From assembly GCA_963790065.1 (NCBI GenBank), contig CAWBNK010000001.1, positions 434,001-498,000 of the forward strand: a stretch of 64,000 nucleotides of DNA, given 5' to 3'. Numbering within the stretch: position 1 is the stretch's first letter; each line of letters opens with the position of its first letter. The DNA is from Palsa-504 sp963790065. Its GTDB lineage: Bacteria; Actinomycetota; Actinomycetes; Streptosporangiales; Streptosporangiaceae. Under the pieces are notes generated by a model. That model saw only the letters and a list, made by a program, of their open reading frames with translations. It did not search any database and was not told where the DNA came from. The position numbers and the translations under genes are program-made. This document shows positions 40,063 through 48,382 of the stretch, piece after piece.

Positions 40063-41865
40063 ATGAACATACTGGTACGATATCGCCCGCAGGGCGGAAG
40101 TGCCAAGGAGATATCGGCCAGCGTGGAGGCCGGTGTCCGCAGCGGGCAGCTGACCCCGGGCGACCGGCTTCCCCCGGTCCGCGAGCTGGCCGATGAGCTC
40201 GGCGTCAGCCCGACCACGGTCGCCGCCGCCTACAGCGACCTGCGCCGCCGGGGCATCACCGCCGGCGCGGGCCGGGCCGGCACCCGGGTGCGCGGCGCTC
40301 CCCCGGTCAGCAGCCGGGTCTACCTGAGCGCTCCGGCGGGTACCCGTGACCTCATCACCGGCGGACCCGACCCGGACCTCCTGCCGCCGCTGCCCGCCCG
40401 CCCGGCGGCCCGGCCCACCCGGATGTACGGCCAGGTCCCGGTGCTGCCGCGGCTGCGTGAGCTAGCCGCGGACCAGCTCGCCGCCGACGGCATCGACGCG
40501 ACCAGCCTCATGGTCACCGGCGGCGCCCTGGACGGCATCGAGCGCGTCCTGGCCACCTGGCTCATGCCATCGGACCGGGTCATCGTCGAGGATCCCGGTC
40601 ATGCCGTGACCTTCGATCTGGTGGCGGCCATGGGCTACACGGCGGTGCCGGTCCCGGTCGACGAGCTGGGCATCAGGCCCGCCGAGCTGGCGGCCGCGCT
40701 GGGCCAGGGCGCGGGCGCGCTGATCGTGACCCCGCGAGCCCAGGCCGCCACCGGCGCCGCCTGGAACCAAGACCGCGCGGCCGCGATCGGCACCGTGCTA
40801 CGGCGCTACCCGGCCCTCGGGGTTATCGAGGACGACCACGCCGGGCCGGTCGCCGGGGTGCCCGCGTTCTCGGCGGTCGGCGCCGGGGGACGCGAGCGCT
40901 GGGCCACCATCCGCTCGGTCTCCAAGTCACTCGGCCCGGATCTGCGGCTCGCGGTCATGGCCGGGGATGAGGCCACCATCGCGCGGGTGGCGGGCCGTCA
41001 GGGGCTGGGCACCGGGTGGGTGAGCTACCAGCTGCAGGAACTGGTCGCGGACCTGTGGGCCGACCCGGCCGTGGCCGTCGCGCTGCGCACCGCGGCCGGG
41101 GTGTACGCCCGTCGCGGCGACGCGCTGCGGTCAGCCCTGCGGGAGCACGGGATCACCGCGAGCGGCCGGTCCGGATTCACCAGCTGGGTCCGGGTCGTCG
41201 ACGAGGACGGCGTCGCGTCCTCGCTGGTCTCGGCGGGCTGGGCGGTGGCCCCCGGGCAGCGGTTCCGCATCGCCGCGCCGCCGGGCGTCAGGATCTCGTT
41301 CGCCAGCCTAGAGGCGGCCGATGCCGCCTCGTTCGCGGCCGACTTCGCCCACGCGCTGCGGCACCGGGCCGCCCGCCTGGACTTAGCGGATGCTCACGGC
41401 CGGAAGGTTAGGCTCGGGCTGTGGCAGAGACCTGGGAGGCAGCGGCGGCGGGCGTGCTGCGCCTGCCCTCGGGCCGGCTCGTGCGCGGGCGGGCCCTGCT
41501 CAGGCCCCTGCCAGCCGGTCCGGTGCCCGCCTTCGGGCTGTACCTACTGGGTCGCCAGCCACCGCCGGTGCCGTGGGAGAGCCGCTGGCTGGCGTGGCCC
41601 GACTTCGGGCTGCCGTCCGACCCCGCGGCCGCGGGGGATGCGCTGCGGGAGGCCTGGACGCGCGCCGAGACCGAGCGCGTCGAAATCGCCTGCGCGGGCG
41701 GGCACGGGCGGACCGGCACCGCCTTGGCCTGCCTCGCCGTCCTGGACGGGATTCCCGGCCACCAGGCAGTCGCCTACGTCAGGGAGCACTACGCCGCGCG
41801 GGCCGTCGAGACGCCGTGGCAGCGCCGCTTCGTGTCCGGCTTCGGCTAGCCGCTCGCCTCGGTAG
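40063..41865 (+). CDS. MocR-type regulator (GntR HTH + aminotransferase domain), C-terminus overruns next gene
   Basis: Winged HTH about 10-75 (GDRLPPVRELADELGVSPTTVAAAYSD is split across it) and an aminotransferase-like domain about 95-440, with PLP lysine in SVSKSLGPDLRLA. The domain normally ends near DFAHALRHRAARLDL (about 41390), but no stop follows: the frame runs to 41865 as a Cys/Arg/Pro-rich tail wholly overlapping the phosphatase gene in another frame. A TAG lies one frame off at 41384. CAGTA-N13-TACTG (40052-40074) around the start is a candidate operator; TACAGT seven bases upstream implies a leaderless mRNA. Confidence 0.88.
   Translation: MNILVRYRPQGGSAKEISASVEAGVRSGQLTPGDRLPPVRELADELGVSPTTVAAAYSDLRRRGITAGAGRAGTRVRGAPPVSSRVYLSAPAGTRDLITGGPDPDLLPPLPARPAARPTRMYGQVPVLPRLRELAADQLAADGIDATSLMVTGGALDGIERVLATWLMPSDRVIVEDPGHAVTFDLVAAMGYTAVPVPVDELGIRPAELAAALGQGAGALIVTPRAQAATGAAWNQDRAAAIGTVLRRYPALGVIEDDHAGPVAGVPAFSAVGAGGRERWATIRSVSKSLGPDLRLAVMAGDEATIARVAGRQGLGTGWVSYQLQELVADLWADPAVAVALRTAAGVYARRGDALRSALREHGITASGRSGFTSWVRVVDEDGVASSLVSAGWAVAPGQRFRIAAPPGVRISFASLEAADAASFAADFAHALRHRAARLDLADAHGRKVRLGLWQRPGRQRRRACCACPRAGSCAGGPCSGPCQPVRCPPSGCTYWVASHRRCRGRAAGWRGPTSGCRPTPRPRGMRCGRPGRAPRPSASKSPARAGTGGPAPPWPASPSWTGFPATRQSPTSGSTTPRGPSRRRGSAASCPASASRSPR
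41421..41849 (+). CDS. Small dual-specificity/tyrosine phosphatase-like protein
   Basis: 142 residues from GTG 41421. The P-loop CAGGHGRTG (about 92-100) fits Cx5R of the PTP superfamily, and WPDFGLPSDP upstream supplies a possible general-acid Asp. Probably dephosphorylates proteins or small phosphates. TAGGCT six bases before the GTG suggests a leaderless message. Its whole length lies under the overrunning MocR frame, and it ends in a CTAG overlap with the convergent gene. Confidence 0.8.
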   Translation: MAETWEAAAAGVLRLPSGRLVRGRALLRPLPAGPVPAFGLYLLGRQPPPVPWESRWLAWPDFGLPSDPAAAGDALREAWTRAETERVEIACAGGHGRTGTALACLAVLDGIPGHQAVAYVREHYAARAVETPWQRRFVSGFG

Positions 41866-42196
41866 CCTCGGATGGGATCACCCGGAGCGGGAGGGTGGTG
41901 AAGGCGAACTCGCGCAGCGCGGCCGTGTTACGCCCGTCGGCACCGCCGGCCTGGCGCCCGCTCGCCGCGGGCTCGATGGCGAGTATGGTCAGCTGCCCGC
42001 CCGCCAGGTCATGCTCGCGCGCCCATGCGCGCAGCGCCTCAATGACGTCGGCCACGTGATAGGCGCAGGCCAGGGCCTGCCGGTGGGCTTGCTCCGGCGG
42101 CGAGGCCTCCAGCTGGACCTGGAAGCACGCTCCGTGCCGGCAGCGGGGATCGGCGTCGCAGGCGGCGGACAGGGCGAAGGCCTCAGGGGGGATCAT
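41846..42196 (-). CDS. Conserved hypothetical, N-terminal Cys cluster
   Basis: 116 residues. CDADPRCRHGACFQVQLEA (about 13-31) has three Cys and one His in a compact pattern, then a helix LACAYHVADVIEALRAWAREHDLAGGQ and strand LTILAIEP. It resembles short actinobacterial proteins of unknown role; zinc or Fe-S binding is conceivable but unproven. ATG 42196. Transcribed alone towards the phosphatase gene. Confidence 0.68.
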   Translation of the reverse strand: MIPPEAFALSAACDADPRCRHGACFQVQLEASPPEQAHRQALACAYHVADVIEALRAWAREHDLAGGQLTILAIEPAASGRQAGGADGRNTAALREFAFTTLPLRVIPSEATEASG

Positions 42197-42909
42197 GTGC
42201 CGCCCGGATCAGCGGGGGCATCCCCGTGGTCCCGTGCCCGTCGCGCGGTCATGATCGGCCATTCCTCCCTGGCGGCGCCTGGCACTCCTATGGCCCTCCC
42301 GCTGCCAACGGGAGGGCCATCCCCCGTCAATAGGATGACGGCCCGTCCGGCACAGAAATACGGGACACAACGGCCGCCTGAGCAATAGTGGCCGCAACGG
42401 CGTGCGTCGCGCTACCCCATTGGGAATATTCGTCTCAGTTTCCCCGTAAATGAGTAGTTGACCGAATACTTTCCGTACGAATCCCGAGGTGACTTCGGTC
42501 AGCCTGTGCCTCACGCCCACCGCATCAATGCCCGGCAAAGCCGCATAGATCTAGTTATTTCGGCTTATCTCCGTCGCACGGTATGTCATGTGTTTGCGCG
42601 ATCATGACCGGCGGCCGCTAGTTGACCTTTCCGCTACGAGTGCGCTGCAAATGTTAACGCACACAACGGATGCACGTGCAGAGCGGTCAGCAAATAGCCA
42701 TCGCCATGCAAGTGCAAATGACTCTTGCATTGGCCATTAGCTCGTACCGGAAACATTTATACCTGCACACTGAGGTTCCAGCCGCCAGCGAGCCCGGCCG
42801 CCGCGGCGCCGGGCCGCCGCCGCGTCACAGCCTACTTTCCTAACCGGAAAACTAGATATCAGGCACGGTCATCTCGCGGACAGGTGGCGCATACCTATAC
42901 CGTTAGCCC
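42197..42909. other. 713-bp gene-free, AT-richer region
   Basis: No believable coding frame. From about 42360 to 42780 the composition is clearly less GC-rich than the rest of the window. Holds a perfect 12-bp hairpin (separate entry), the palindrome TGCACGTGCA (42671-42680), inverted repeat ATGCAAG/CTTGCAT (42706-42730), two TGCAAATG octamers, and TATACC (42896-42901) eight bases before the O-methyltransferase ATG. Probably a complex promoter region or a decayed gene. Confidence 0.6.
42290..42320. terminator. Perfect 12-bp hairpin without flanking gene end
   Basis: ATGGCCCTCCCG (42290-42301), loop CTGCCAA, CGGGAGGGCCAT (42309-42320). Terminator-grade stem, no U-tract. It lies upstream of both neighbouring genes rather than downstream of one, so it may be an insulator, an attenuator or part of an untranscribed relic. 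Confidence 0.6.
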
Positions 42910-43569
42910 ATGGCACAGCGCTCCGAACAGATCAGCCTTCACCTGAACGCGTACCTCACCGCGCACAGCAGCCCGCCGGACGCCGTCCTGCGGGAGCTGG
43001 CCAACGAGACCGCTGAGCTGTTCCCGAACGAGACCGGCCTGCAGATCGCCCCCGAGCAGGGCACGTTCATGACTCTGCTCACCCAGCTGACCGGGGCCGC
43101 GTCGGCGATCGAGATCGGCACCTTCACCGGTTACTCCTCGATCTGCATCGCCCGGGGCCTCACCGCGGAGGGGAGCCTGCTGTGCTGCGACATCAGCGAG
43201 GAATGGACCTCGGTAGCCAGCAAGTACTGGGAGAAGGCGGGCCTGGCGGACCGGATCGAGCTGCGGCTCGGCCCGGCCCTGGACACGCTCAGCTCGCTGC
43301 CTGACGAGGAACTATTCGACCTGGCCTTCATCGACGCGGACAAGGACGGCTACCTCGGCTACTGGCGGCATGTCGTGCCGCGGGTCCGCTCCGGCGGGCT
43401 GATCATGGTCGACAACACGTTCTCGCACGGCCGCGTGATCGACGCGGGCAACGACAATCCCTTCGTGATCGCGATCAGGGATTTCAACGATCACGCCGCC
43501 GCCGACGACCGCGTCGAACTGGTCATGGTCCCCATCGGCGACGGGCTGACGCTGGCTCGCAAGAAGTAA
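42910..43569 (+). CDS. Cation-dependent O-methyltransferase (CCoAOMT family)
   Basis: 219 residues. SAM/metal-dependent methylation of catechol-like hydroxyls. IAPEQGTFMTLLTQLTGA, IEIGTFTGYSSICIARGL (motif I), CCDISEEW, FDLAFIDADKDGYLGYW (metal Asp), GGLIMVDNTFSHGRV. Full family length. TATACC eight bases before ATG suggests a leaderless transcript controlled by the long upstream region. Substrate unknown; convergent with the membrane protein gene. Confidence 0.92.
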   Translation: MAQRSEQISLHLNAYLTAHSSPPDAVLRELANETAELFPNETGLQIAPEQGTFMTLLTQLTGAASAIEIGTFTGYSSICIARGLTAEGSLLCCDISEEWTSVASKYWEKAGLADRIELRLGPALDTLSSLPDEELFDLAFIDADKDGYLGYWRHVVPRVRSGGLIMVDNTFSHGRVIDAGNDNPFVIAIRDFNDHAAADDRVELVMVPIGDGLTLARKK

Positions 43570-43577
43570 CCCCGGCT

Positions 43578-44837
43578 TCAGGACACGGGGCTGTCCTGCT
43601 CCCCGGCAGGCAGAGGCGCCAGCCACATCGAGACGTGAGCGGGCTGGAACGCGTCCTGGGTCACGCCGATCAGGTCGCCGCGGACCGCGTCCAGGTCGAC
43701 GGTATGCCGCAGCCGGGCGTTGAACCCGGCCACGATCGCCTCGGCGTCATACCGGGAGCGGTTGAACCGCCGGTCGACCAGCGCCTGCACCCGGCGGCGC
43801 AGCGGGTTGAACAGGGCCGCGATGATCAGCGTGGACACGGCCACGGCCACCGAGCCGTGGTCGGGCAGCACCAGGTCCGCCAGCAGGATGAACCCGAGGT
43901 ACACCCCGCCCAGCAGCGCCGTGATGAGCGCGTAGGAGACGACCCGGCTGATGATTCGGTTGAGGTCGTACAGCCGGTACTTCAGCACCGCCACGCCCAG
44001 GCAGATGGGCAGGGCGCTGGTCCCGAGGTTGAACAGCACGCCGAGCAGCGGCTGCGTGCCCCAGCCCGGGGCGTCTCCCATCGCCAGCGGCACGATGAAC
44101 ACCGTGATGACCACCGCGACCACGAAGATGGCCGCGCCGCTGTAGAGCCACTTGAGCTGCTGGCGGCGCTCGCCGTCGGCCCGGCGGTAGGTCGGTATCT
44201 GGAAGGCCAGCCAGGCCAGCCAGCTGGCCAGGGTCAGGACGATCACTACTACGCTGAAAGCATCCGCTGCCGTGGGCAGCGGATTGGCCAGGTCGCCGCT
44301 GGCGTCGATGCGGACGTCGTGCGCCATGACCACCGGCAGGCTGTGAGCCGAGCCGACTAGGCTGATCAGCAGCCCGGCCGCCAGCAGGACTGCCGACCGG
44401 CGCCGCCACCGGCCCGCCGGCAGGCTGCCGTCAGGGAACAGCCAGAGCAGGAGCACGATGGCGTACAGGAACAGCGGCCAGCACTCCTGGAGCACCACCA
44501 CCGGCCCGCCCAGCGGGAGCGTCCCGTGATGCATCCGGTAGTCCAGGACCAGGTACTCGCCGGTGGGAGCGAAACCCAGGACGAGGATGCCCAGGATGAG
44601 CCAGCCGATCGGATTGCGCGGGCGGCGGGCGGCCAGCAGGGTTCCCACCGCGATCGCGGGCAGCACGGAGACCGCGGTGGTCAGCGTGTCCGCCAGCGGC
44701 CCGCCGGTCCCGGCCTGGTGGCTGAGGCTGTCCAGCGGCACGGTGGCCATGCATATCGCGAGGATGACCACGCCCAGCGCGATGGCAACGGCCGGCGCCG
44801 CGCGTCGGGCCCATCCCGTTCGCTGCATCGCGCTCAA
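43578..44837 (-). CDS. Multi-helix membrane protein resembling a sensor-kinase input domain
   Basis: 419 residues, about ten membrane helices, then a C-terminal cytoplasmic stretch RRRVQALVDRRFNRSRYDAEAIVAGF leading to VSMWL. This architecture (SRVVSYALITALLGGVYLG then FNPLRRRVQ) heads many actinobacterial histidine kinases, but here the kinase is missing and the protein stops. No response regulator lies nearby. TTG 44837 has GAGGAG at good spacing; ATG 44828 is the alternative. Confidence 0.78.
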   Translation of the reverse strand: MSAMQRTGWARRAAPAVAIALGVVILAICMATVPLDSLSHQAGTGGPLADTLTTAVSVLPAIAVGTLLAARRPRNPIGWLILGILVLGFAPTGEYLVLDYRMHHGTLPLGGPVVVLQECWPLFLYAIVLLLWLFPDGSLPAGRWRRRSAVLLAAGLLISLVGSAHSLPVVMAHDVRIDASGDLANPLPTAADAFSVVVIVLTLASWLAWLAFQIPTYRRADGERRQQLKWLYSGAAIFVVAVVITVFIVPLAMGDAPGWGTQPLLGVLFNLGTSALPICLGVAVLKYRLYDLNRIISRVVSYALITALLGGVYLGFILLADLVLPDHGSVAVAVSTLIIAALFNPLRRRVQALVDRRFNRSRYDAEAIVAGFNARLRHTVDLDAVRGDLIGVTQDAFQPAHVSMWLAPLPAGEQDSPVS

Positions 44838-44923
44838 GGGTGTCTCCTCGGCCGGCCGGACCTGATGCGGCTAACTCTAGACACGGAACGATCCGAGAAC
44901 GTTACGGCGACGGCGGAAAACCG

Positions 44924-45721
44924 CTAGCCCGGGCTGACCACGCCGCCGAGGTAGAGCGCCCCGATCTCCGGGTTCTGGAGCACCTCGCGCCCGGTGCCGG
45001 ACAGCCGCACGCGGCCGTTCTCCATCACCACGCCGTGGCTGGACAGCCGCAGGCCGGCCCGCGCGTTCTGCTCGACGAGCAGGATCGTGGTGCCCGCCGC
45101 GTTCATCTGCCTGATCGCGTCGAACACGGTCCGCAGGATCTTCGGTGCCAGCCCCATTGACGGCTCGTCGAGCAGCAGCAGCCTCGGCTCGAGCATGAGC
45201 GCCCGGGCGAACTCGACCAGCCGCTGCTGCCCGCCGGACAGGCTGCCCGCCTTCTGGCCGGCCCAGTCCGCGATCTGCGGGAAGAGCTCGAAGACGGCCG
45301 TGAGCCTGCGCGCCGTCAGGGCGCGGTCGGTAAGGATGTAACCGCCGAGCTCGACGTTCTCCCGGACCGTCATGTCCCGGAACAGGCTGTGGTTCTGCGG
45401 CACGTGCACCACGCCCAGCCGCAGGATCTGGCGTGGTGACCGGCCGACGAGGTTCTGCCCGTCTAGCATGAGCGAGCCCAGCCGCGGCCGCAGCAGCCCG
45501 CTGATCGCCGCCATCAGGGTCGACTTGCCCGCGCCGTTCGGCCCGACCACGCAGGTGATACCGCCCTCGGCCACCTCGAGAGACACCCCACGCAGCACAT
45601 CCCCGCCGCCGTAGCCCGCTACCACCCCGTCAATTTTCAGCACGGAACGGGCCGTGGTGCTCGTGCCCGTTCCCTGCGCCGGTCCCGGGGCAGGCGCCTG
45701 GTCCTCGGCCGGATCGGTCAC
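44924..45721 (-). CDS. livF: Branched-chain-type ABC transporter ATPase (LivF)
   Basis: 265 residues. Walker A GPNGAGKST (about 60-68), Q-loop VPQNHSLF, signature LSGGQQRLVEFARAL, Walker B LLLDEPSMGL. Extra Pro/Ala-rich N-terminal tail of about 28 residues. Last gene of the six-gene importer operon; ATGA overlap with livG. Drives uptake of an amino acid, amide or carboxylate; the ligand is not determined. Confidence 0.92.
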   Translation of the reverse strand: MTDPAEDQAPAPGPAQGTGTSTTARSVLKIDGVVAGYGGGDVLRGVSLEVAEGGITCVVGPNGAGKSTLMAAISGLLRPRLGSLMLDGQNLVGRSPRQILRLGVVHVPQNHSLFRDMTVRENVELGGYILTDRALTARRLTAVFELFPQIADWAGQKAGSLSGGQQRLVEFARALMLEPRLLLLDEPSMGLAPKILRTVFDAIRQMNAAGTTILLVEQNARAGLRLSSHGVVMENGRVRLSGTGREVLQNPEIGALYLGGVVSPG

Positions 45722-46458
45722 TCGCCCTCCCCCGGATCCTGATCATCGGCCAGGTCCTCGCCGAGGTAGGCGTCCAGCACCCGGCGGTCGGTCCGGACGA
45801 TGTCGGGCGGCCCGGCGGCCACCACGGTACCCGAATCGAGCACGGTGACCTGATCGCAGAGCCCCATCACGAACTCCATGTTGTGCTCGACGATGAGGAA
45901 GGTCTTGCCCGCCGCGTTCAGCTCGCGGATGCGGGCGGCGATGTGGTTGACCAGCGACAGGTTGACGCCGCCGGCCGGCTCGTCGAGCAGGATGATGGCC
46001 GGGTCCGCGACCAGCACGTAGGCCATTTCCAGGAGCTTGCGCTGGCCGTAGGACAGCGTTCCGGCCAGCGCGGCGTGATGCCCCGCGATGCCGACGAACT
46101 CGAGCTGCTCCATCGCGTGCTGGCGGGCGGAGGCCCGCGAGTGCCTGGATGCGACCAGCATGTTCTCCAGCACCGTGAGGCTGGGGAAGATGCGGGTGAG
46201 CTGGAAGGTCCGCCCGATGCCGAGCGCGAACACCTTGTCCGGCGGGCTGTTGGTGATCCTGCGGCCGGCTAGGTACACCTCTCCGGCGTCCGCCTTGGCG
46301 TACCCGGTGATCACGTTGAACAACGTGGTCTTGCCTGATCCGTTCGGCCCGATCAGGCCAGCTACGGTGCCCTCGTCGACCTCGACCGTGCAGGTGTCCA
46401 GGGCACGGACGCCGCCGAAGGACTTGTGCACTCCTTCGGTCCGCAGCAGGGCGCTCAT
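45718..46458 (-). CDS. livG: Branched-chain-type ABC transporter ATPase (LivG)
   Basis: 246 residues. Walker A GPNGSGKTT (about 37-45), RTFQLTRIFPSLTVLENML (LivG-type Q-loop), signature LSYGQRKLLEMAYVL, Walker B IILLDEPAGGVN, and HNMEFVMGLCD. Acidic tail DDQDPGEGE. ATGA overlaps link it to livM and livF. Confidence 0.92.
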   Translation of the reverse strand: MSALLRTEGVHKSFGGVRALDTCTVEVDEGTVAGLIGPNGSGKTTLFNVITGYAKADAGEVYLAGRRITNSPPDKVFALGIGRTFQLTRIFPSLTVLENMLVASRHSRASARQHAMEQLEFVGIAGHHAALAGTLSYGQRKLLEMAYVLVADPAIILLDEPAGGVNLSLVNHIAARIRELNAAGKTFLIVEHNMEFVMGLCDQVTVLDSGTVVAAGPPDIVRTDRRVLDAYLGEDLADDQDPGEGE

Positions 46459-47489
46459 GTGCTGGCCTCCTGCGCCGGAGCCGGGTCAGGCGCCTGCGGC
46501 GCGGACGGCCCCGCAGCGTCGGCCTGCACGGCCGGCTTGCCCCGGGTGGCCAGGCGGCGGATCCACTCGCCGCCGGTCGGGATGATGCCACGCGGCACGA
46601 ACAGCACGGCCACCAGGAACAGCGCGCCCAGGAGGATCTCGCTCACGTACCCGTTGGTGAACCTGACGGTCAGGTAGAGCTGGCCCGGCTCGATGATCAG
46701 CGCGCCCAGGACCGGCCCGGCGACGGTCCCGAGGCCGCCCAGGAACGCCATCAGCACCACGGACAGGTCGAACAGCGGATCGAAGCCCGATGGCGGCTGG
46801 ACCTGGGTGAGGTAGAGGAACCAGAGCCCGCCGACCAGCGCGGTCACTGCGCCGGACACGACGAACGCGGTCAGCTTCAGCCGCATCGCGTGCACGCCGA
46901 GGCCGCGTGCCCGGTCCTCGTCATCCCTGATGGCCCGCAGCTGCAGGCCGAACCGGGACCGCCTGATCAGCCAGGCCAGCGCGATCGTGCCGACCGCGCA
47001 GGCCAGCGCGATGTAGTAGAAGGGGTTGTTGTACGTCGCGGCCTGCCAGGCCAAGAACGGCGCGTCCAGCCCGCTTGAGCCTCCGGTGAAGGCGAAGTTG
47101 TAGGCCATCAGCTGGAAGATGAAGAACACCGCGATCGTGATCACGATGAAGGTGTGCCGCCTGACCCGCAGGGCGATCAGCCCGAACGGCACGGCGATCA
47201 GCGCCCCGACGGCCGCGGCCAGCGGCAGCAGGCCGAACACGCCCACCCCGGTAACGTGCCAGTCCCTGGCCGCGATGCCGAGGGCGTAGGCGCCGCTGCC
47301 GAAGAACACGGCGTGGCCCAGCGAGATGTAACCGGAGAAACCGGAGAAGACGTTCCAGGCCGACGCGACCGCGACGAAGATCAGCGCGTAAACGCCGTAG
47401 TTCGTGGCCACCGGGCTGGGGAACAGGAAGGGAAAGGCCACCGCGACGGCGAGCACCGCGACCAGCCCGGCGGCTGCGAGCCGGTTCAA
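46455..47489 (-). CDS. livM: Branched-chain-type ABC transporter permease (LivM)
   Basis: 344 residues from TTG 47489, which shares TTGA with the livH stop; GAGGGGG eight bases upstream supports this rare start. About nine helices; LivM signature GYISLGHAVFFGSGAYALG and coupling loop RAIRDDEDRARGLGVHAMRLK. C-terminal 35 residues are a Pro/Ala-rich cytoplasmic tail. Confidence 0.9.
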   Translation of the reverse strand: MNRLAAAGLVAVLAVAVAFPFLFPSPVATNYGVYALIFVAVASAWNVFSGFSGYISLGHAVFFGSGAYALGIAARDWHVTGVGVFGLLPLAAAVGALIAVPFGLIALRVRRHTFIVITIAVFFIFQLMAYNFAFTGGSSGLDAPFLAWQAATYNNPFYYIALACAVGTIALAWLIRRSRFGLQLRAIRDDEDRARGLGVHAMRLKLTAFVVSGAVTALVGGLWFLYLTQVQPPSGFDPLFDLSVVLMAFLGGLGTVAGPVLGALIIEPGQLYLTVRFTNGYVSEILLGALFLVAVLFVPRGIIPTGGEWIRRLATRGKPAVQADAAGPSAPQAPDPAPAQEAST

Positions 47490-48367
47490 GCCGTACGCCC
47501 CCTCGCGGCGCCGAAGAAGCCCGATGGGCGGATCAGCAGGACCAGCACGAGCGCGGCGTAGAACACCACGATGGCCCATTGCGGCTGCCAGATGTCCACC
47601 AGCGCCTCGAGGGTGAGCATGAAGACCGAAGCGGCCAGCGCCCCGCCGATGCTGCCCAGGCCGCCGAGGATGATGATCGCGAGCAGCCGCGAGATCAGGT
47701 CGTAGCCGCTGTTGGGGTTGAAGCCGCCGCTGGTGGCCCCGTACACCATGCCCCCGGCGGCGGTCACCGCGACGCCGATGCCGAAGGTGAGGGCGGCGAC
47801 GCGGTTGGTGTCGATGCCGATCAGCCGCGCCGCCGTCTCGTCCTGCATGGTGGCGCGCACGCTGCGGCCGAACCTGGTCCGGTACAGCAGCGCGTACAGC
47901 GCCACCACGAGCAGCACCGCGAGGGCGAAGCCGAACAGGTAGATGTACGGCAGGTAGAACCCGAAGACGTGCACGCTCGAAGTCACGTACCAGGCATTCA
48001 GCACCCGGGTGTTGGCCCCGAAGCTCTCGTACAGGATCCCCTCGATGATCAGCGCGACAGCATAGCTGACCAGCAGCGTCATCGACACCCGCTCGCGCCC
48101 GCGCAAGGGCCGGATGAACGCCCACTGGATGACCACGCCGATCACGAACATGGCGGGCACGGTGACCAGCAACCCGACGAACAGGTCGATGTGCAGCCGT
48201 GCCGCCAGTTCGTAACTCAGGTAGGCGCCCAGGATCACCATGACGCCCTGGGCGATGTTGATGATGTCGAGCACGCCGAAGATCAGCGTCAGGCCCACCG
48301 CCATGAGGGCATAGACACCGCCGACCAGGATCCCGTCGGTGATGGCCTGATAGATCTCCCGCGCCAC
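47486..48367 (-). CDS. livH: Branched-chain-type ABC transporter permease (LivH)
   Basis: 293 residues, GTG 48367, about eight helices. GGVYALMAVGLTLIFGVLDIINIAQG at the N-terminus is the LivH hallmark; coupling loop RATMQDETAARLIGIDTNRV. Starts 15 bases past the binding-protein stop and overlaps livM by TTGA. Confidence 0.92.
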   Translation of the reverse strand: MAREIYQAITDGILVGGVYALMAVGLTLIFGVLDIINIAQGVMVILGAYLSYELAARLHIDLFVGLLVTVPAMFVIGVVIQWAFIRPLRGRERVSMTLLVSYAVALIIEGILYESFGANTRVLNAWYVTSSVHVFGFYLPYIYLFGFALAVLLVVALYALLYRTRFGRSVRATMQDETAARLIGIDTNRVAALTFGIGVAVTAAGGMVYGATSGGFNPNSGYDLISRLLAIIILGGLGSIGGALAASVFMLTLEALVDIWQPQWAIVVFYAALVLVLLIRPSGFFGAARGRTA

Positions 48368-48382
48368 CCATTCTCCCTATCG

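Noticed and set aside
42423..42448. GGAAT-N18-GTA, a near match to a sigma-R promoter
   Set aside because: The -10 differs from GTT and the nearest downstream gene is over 450 bp away.
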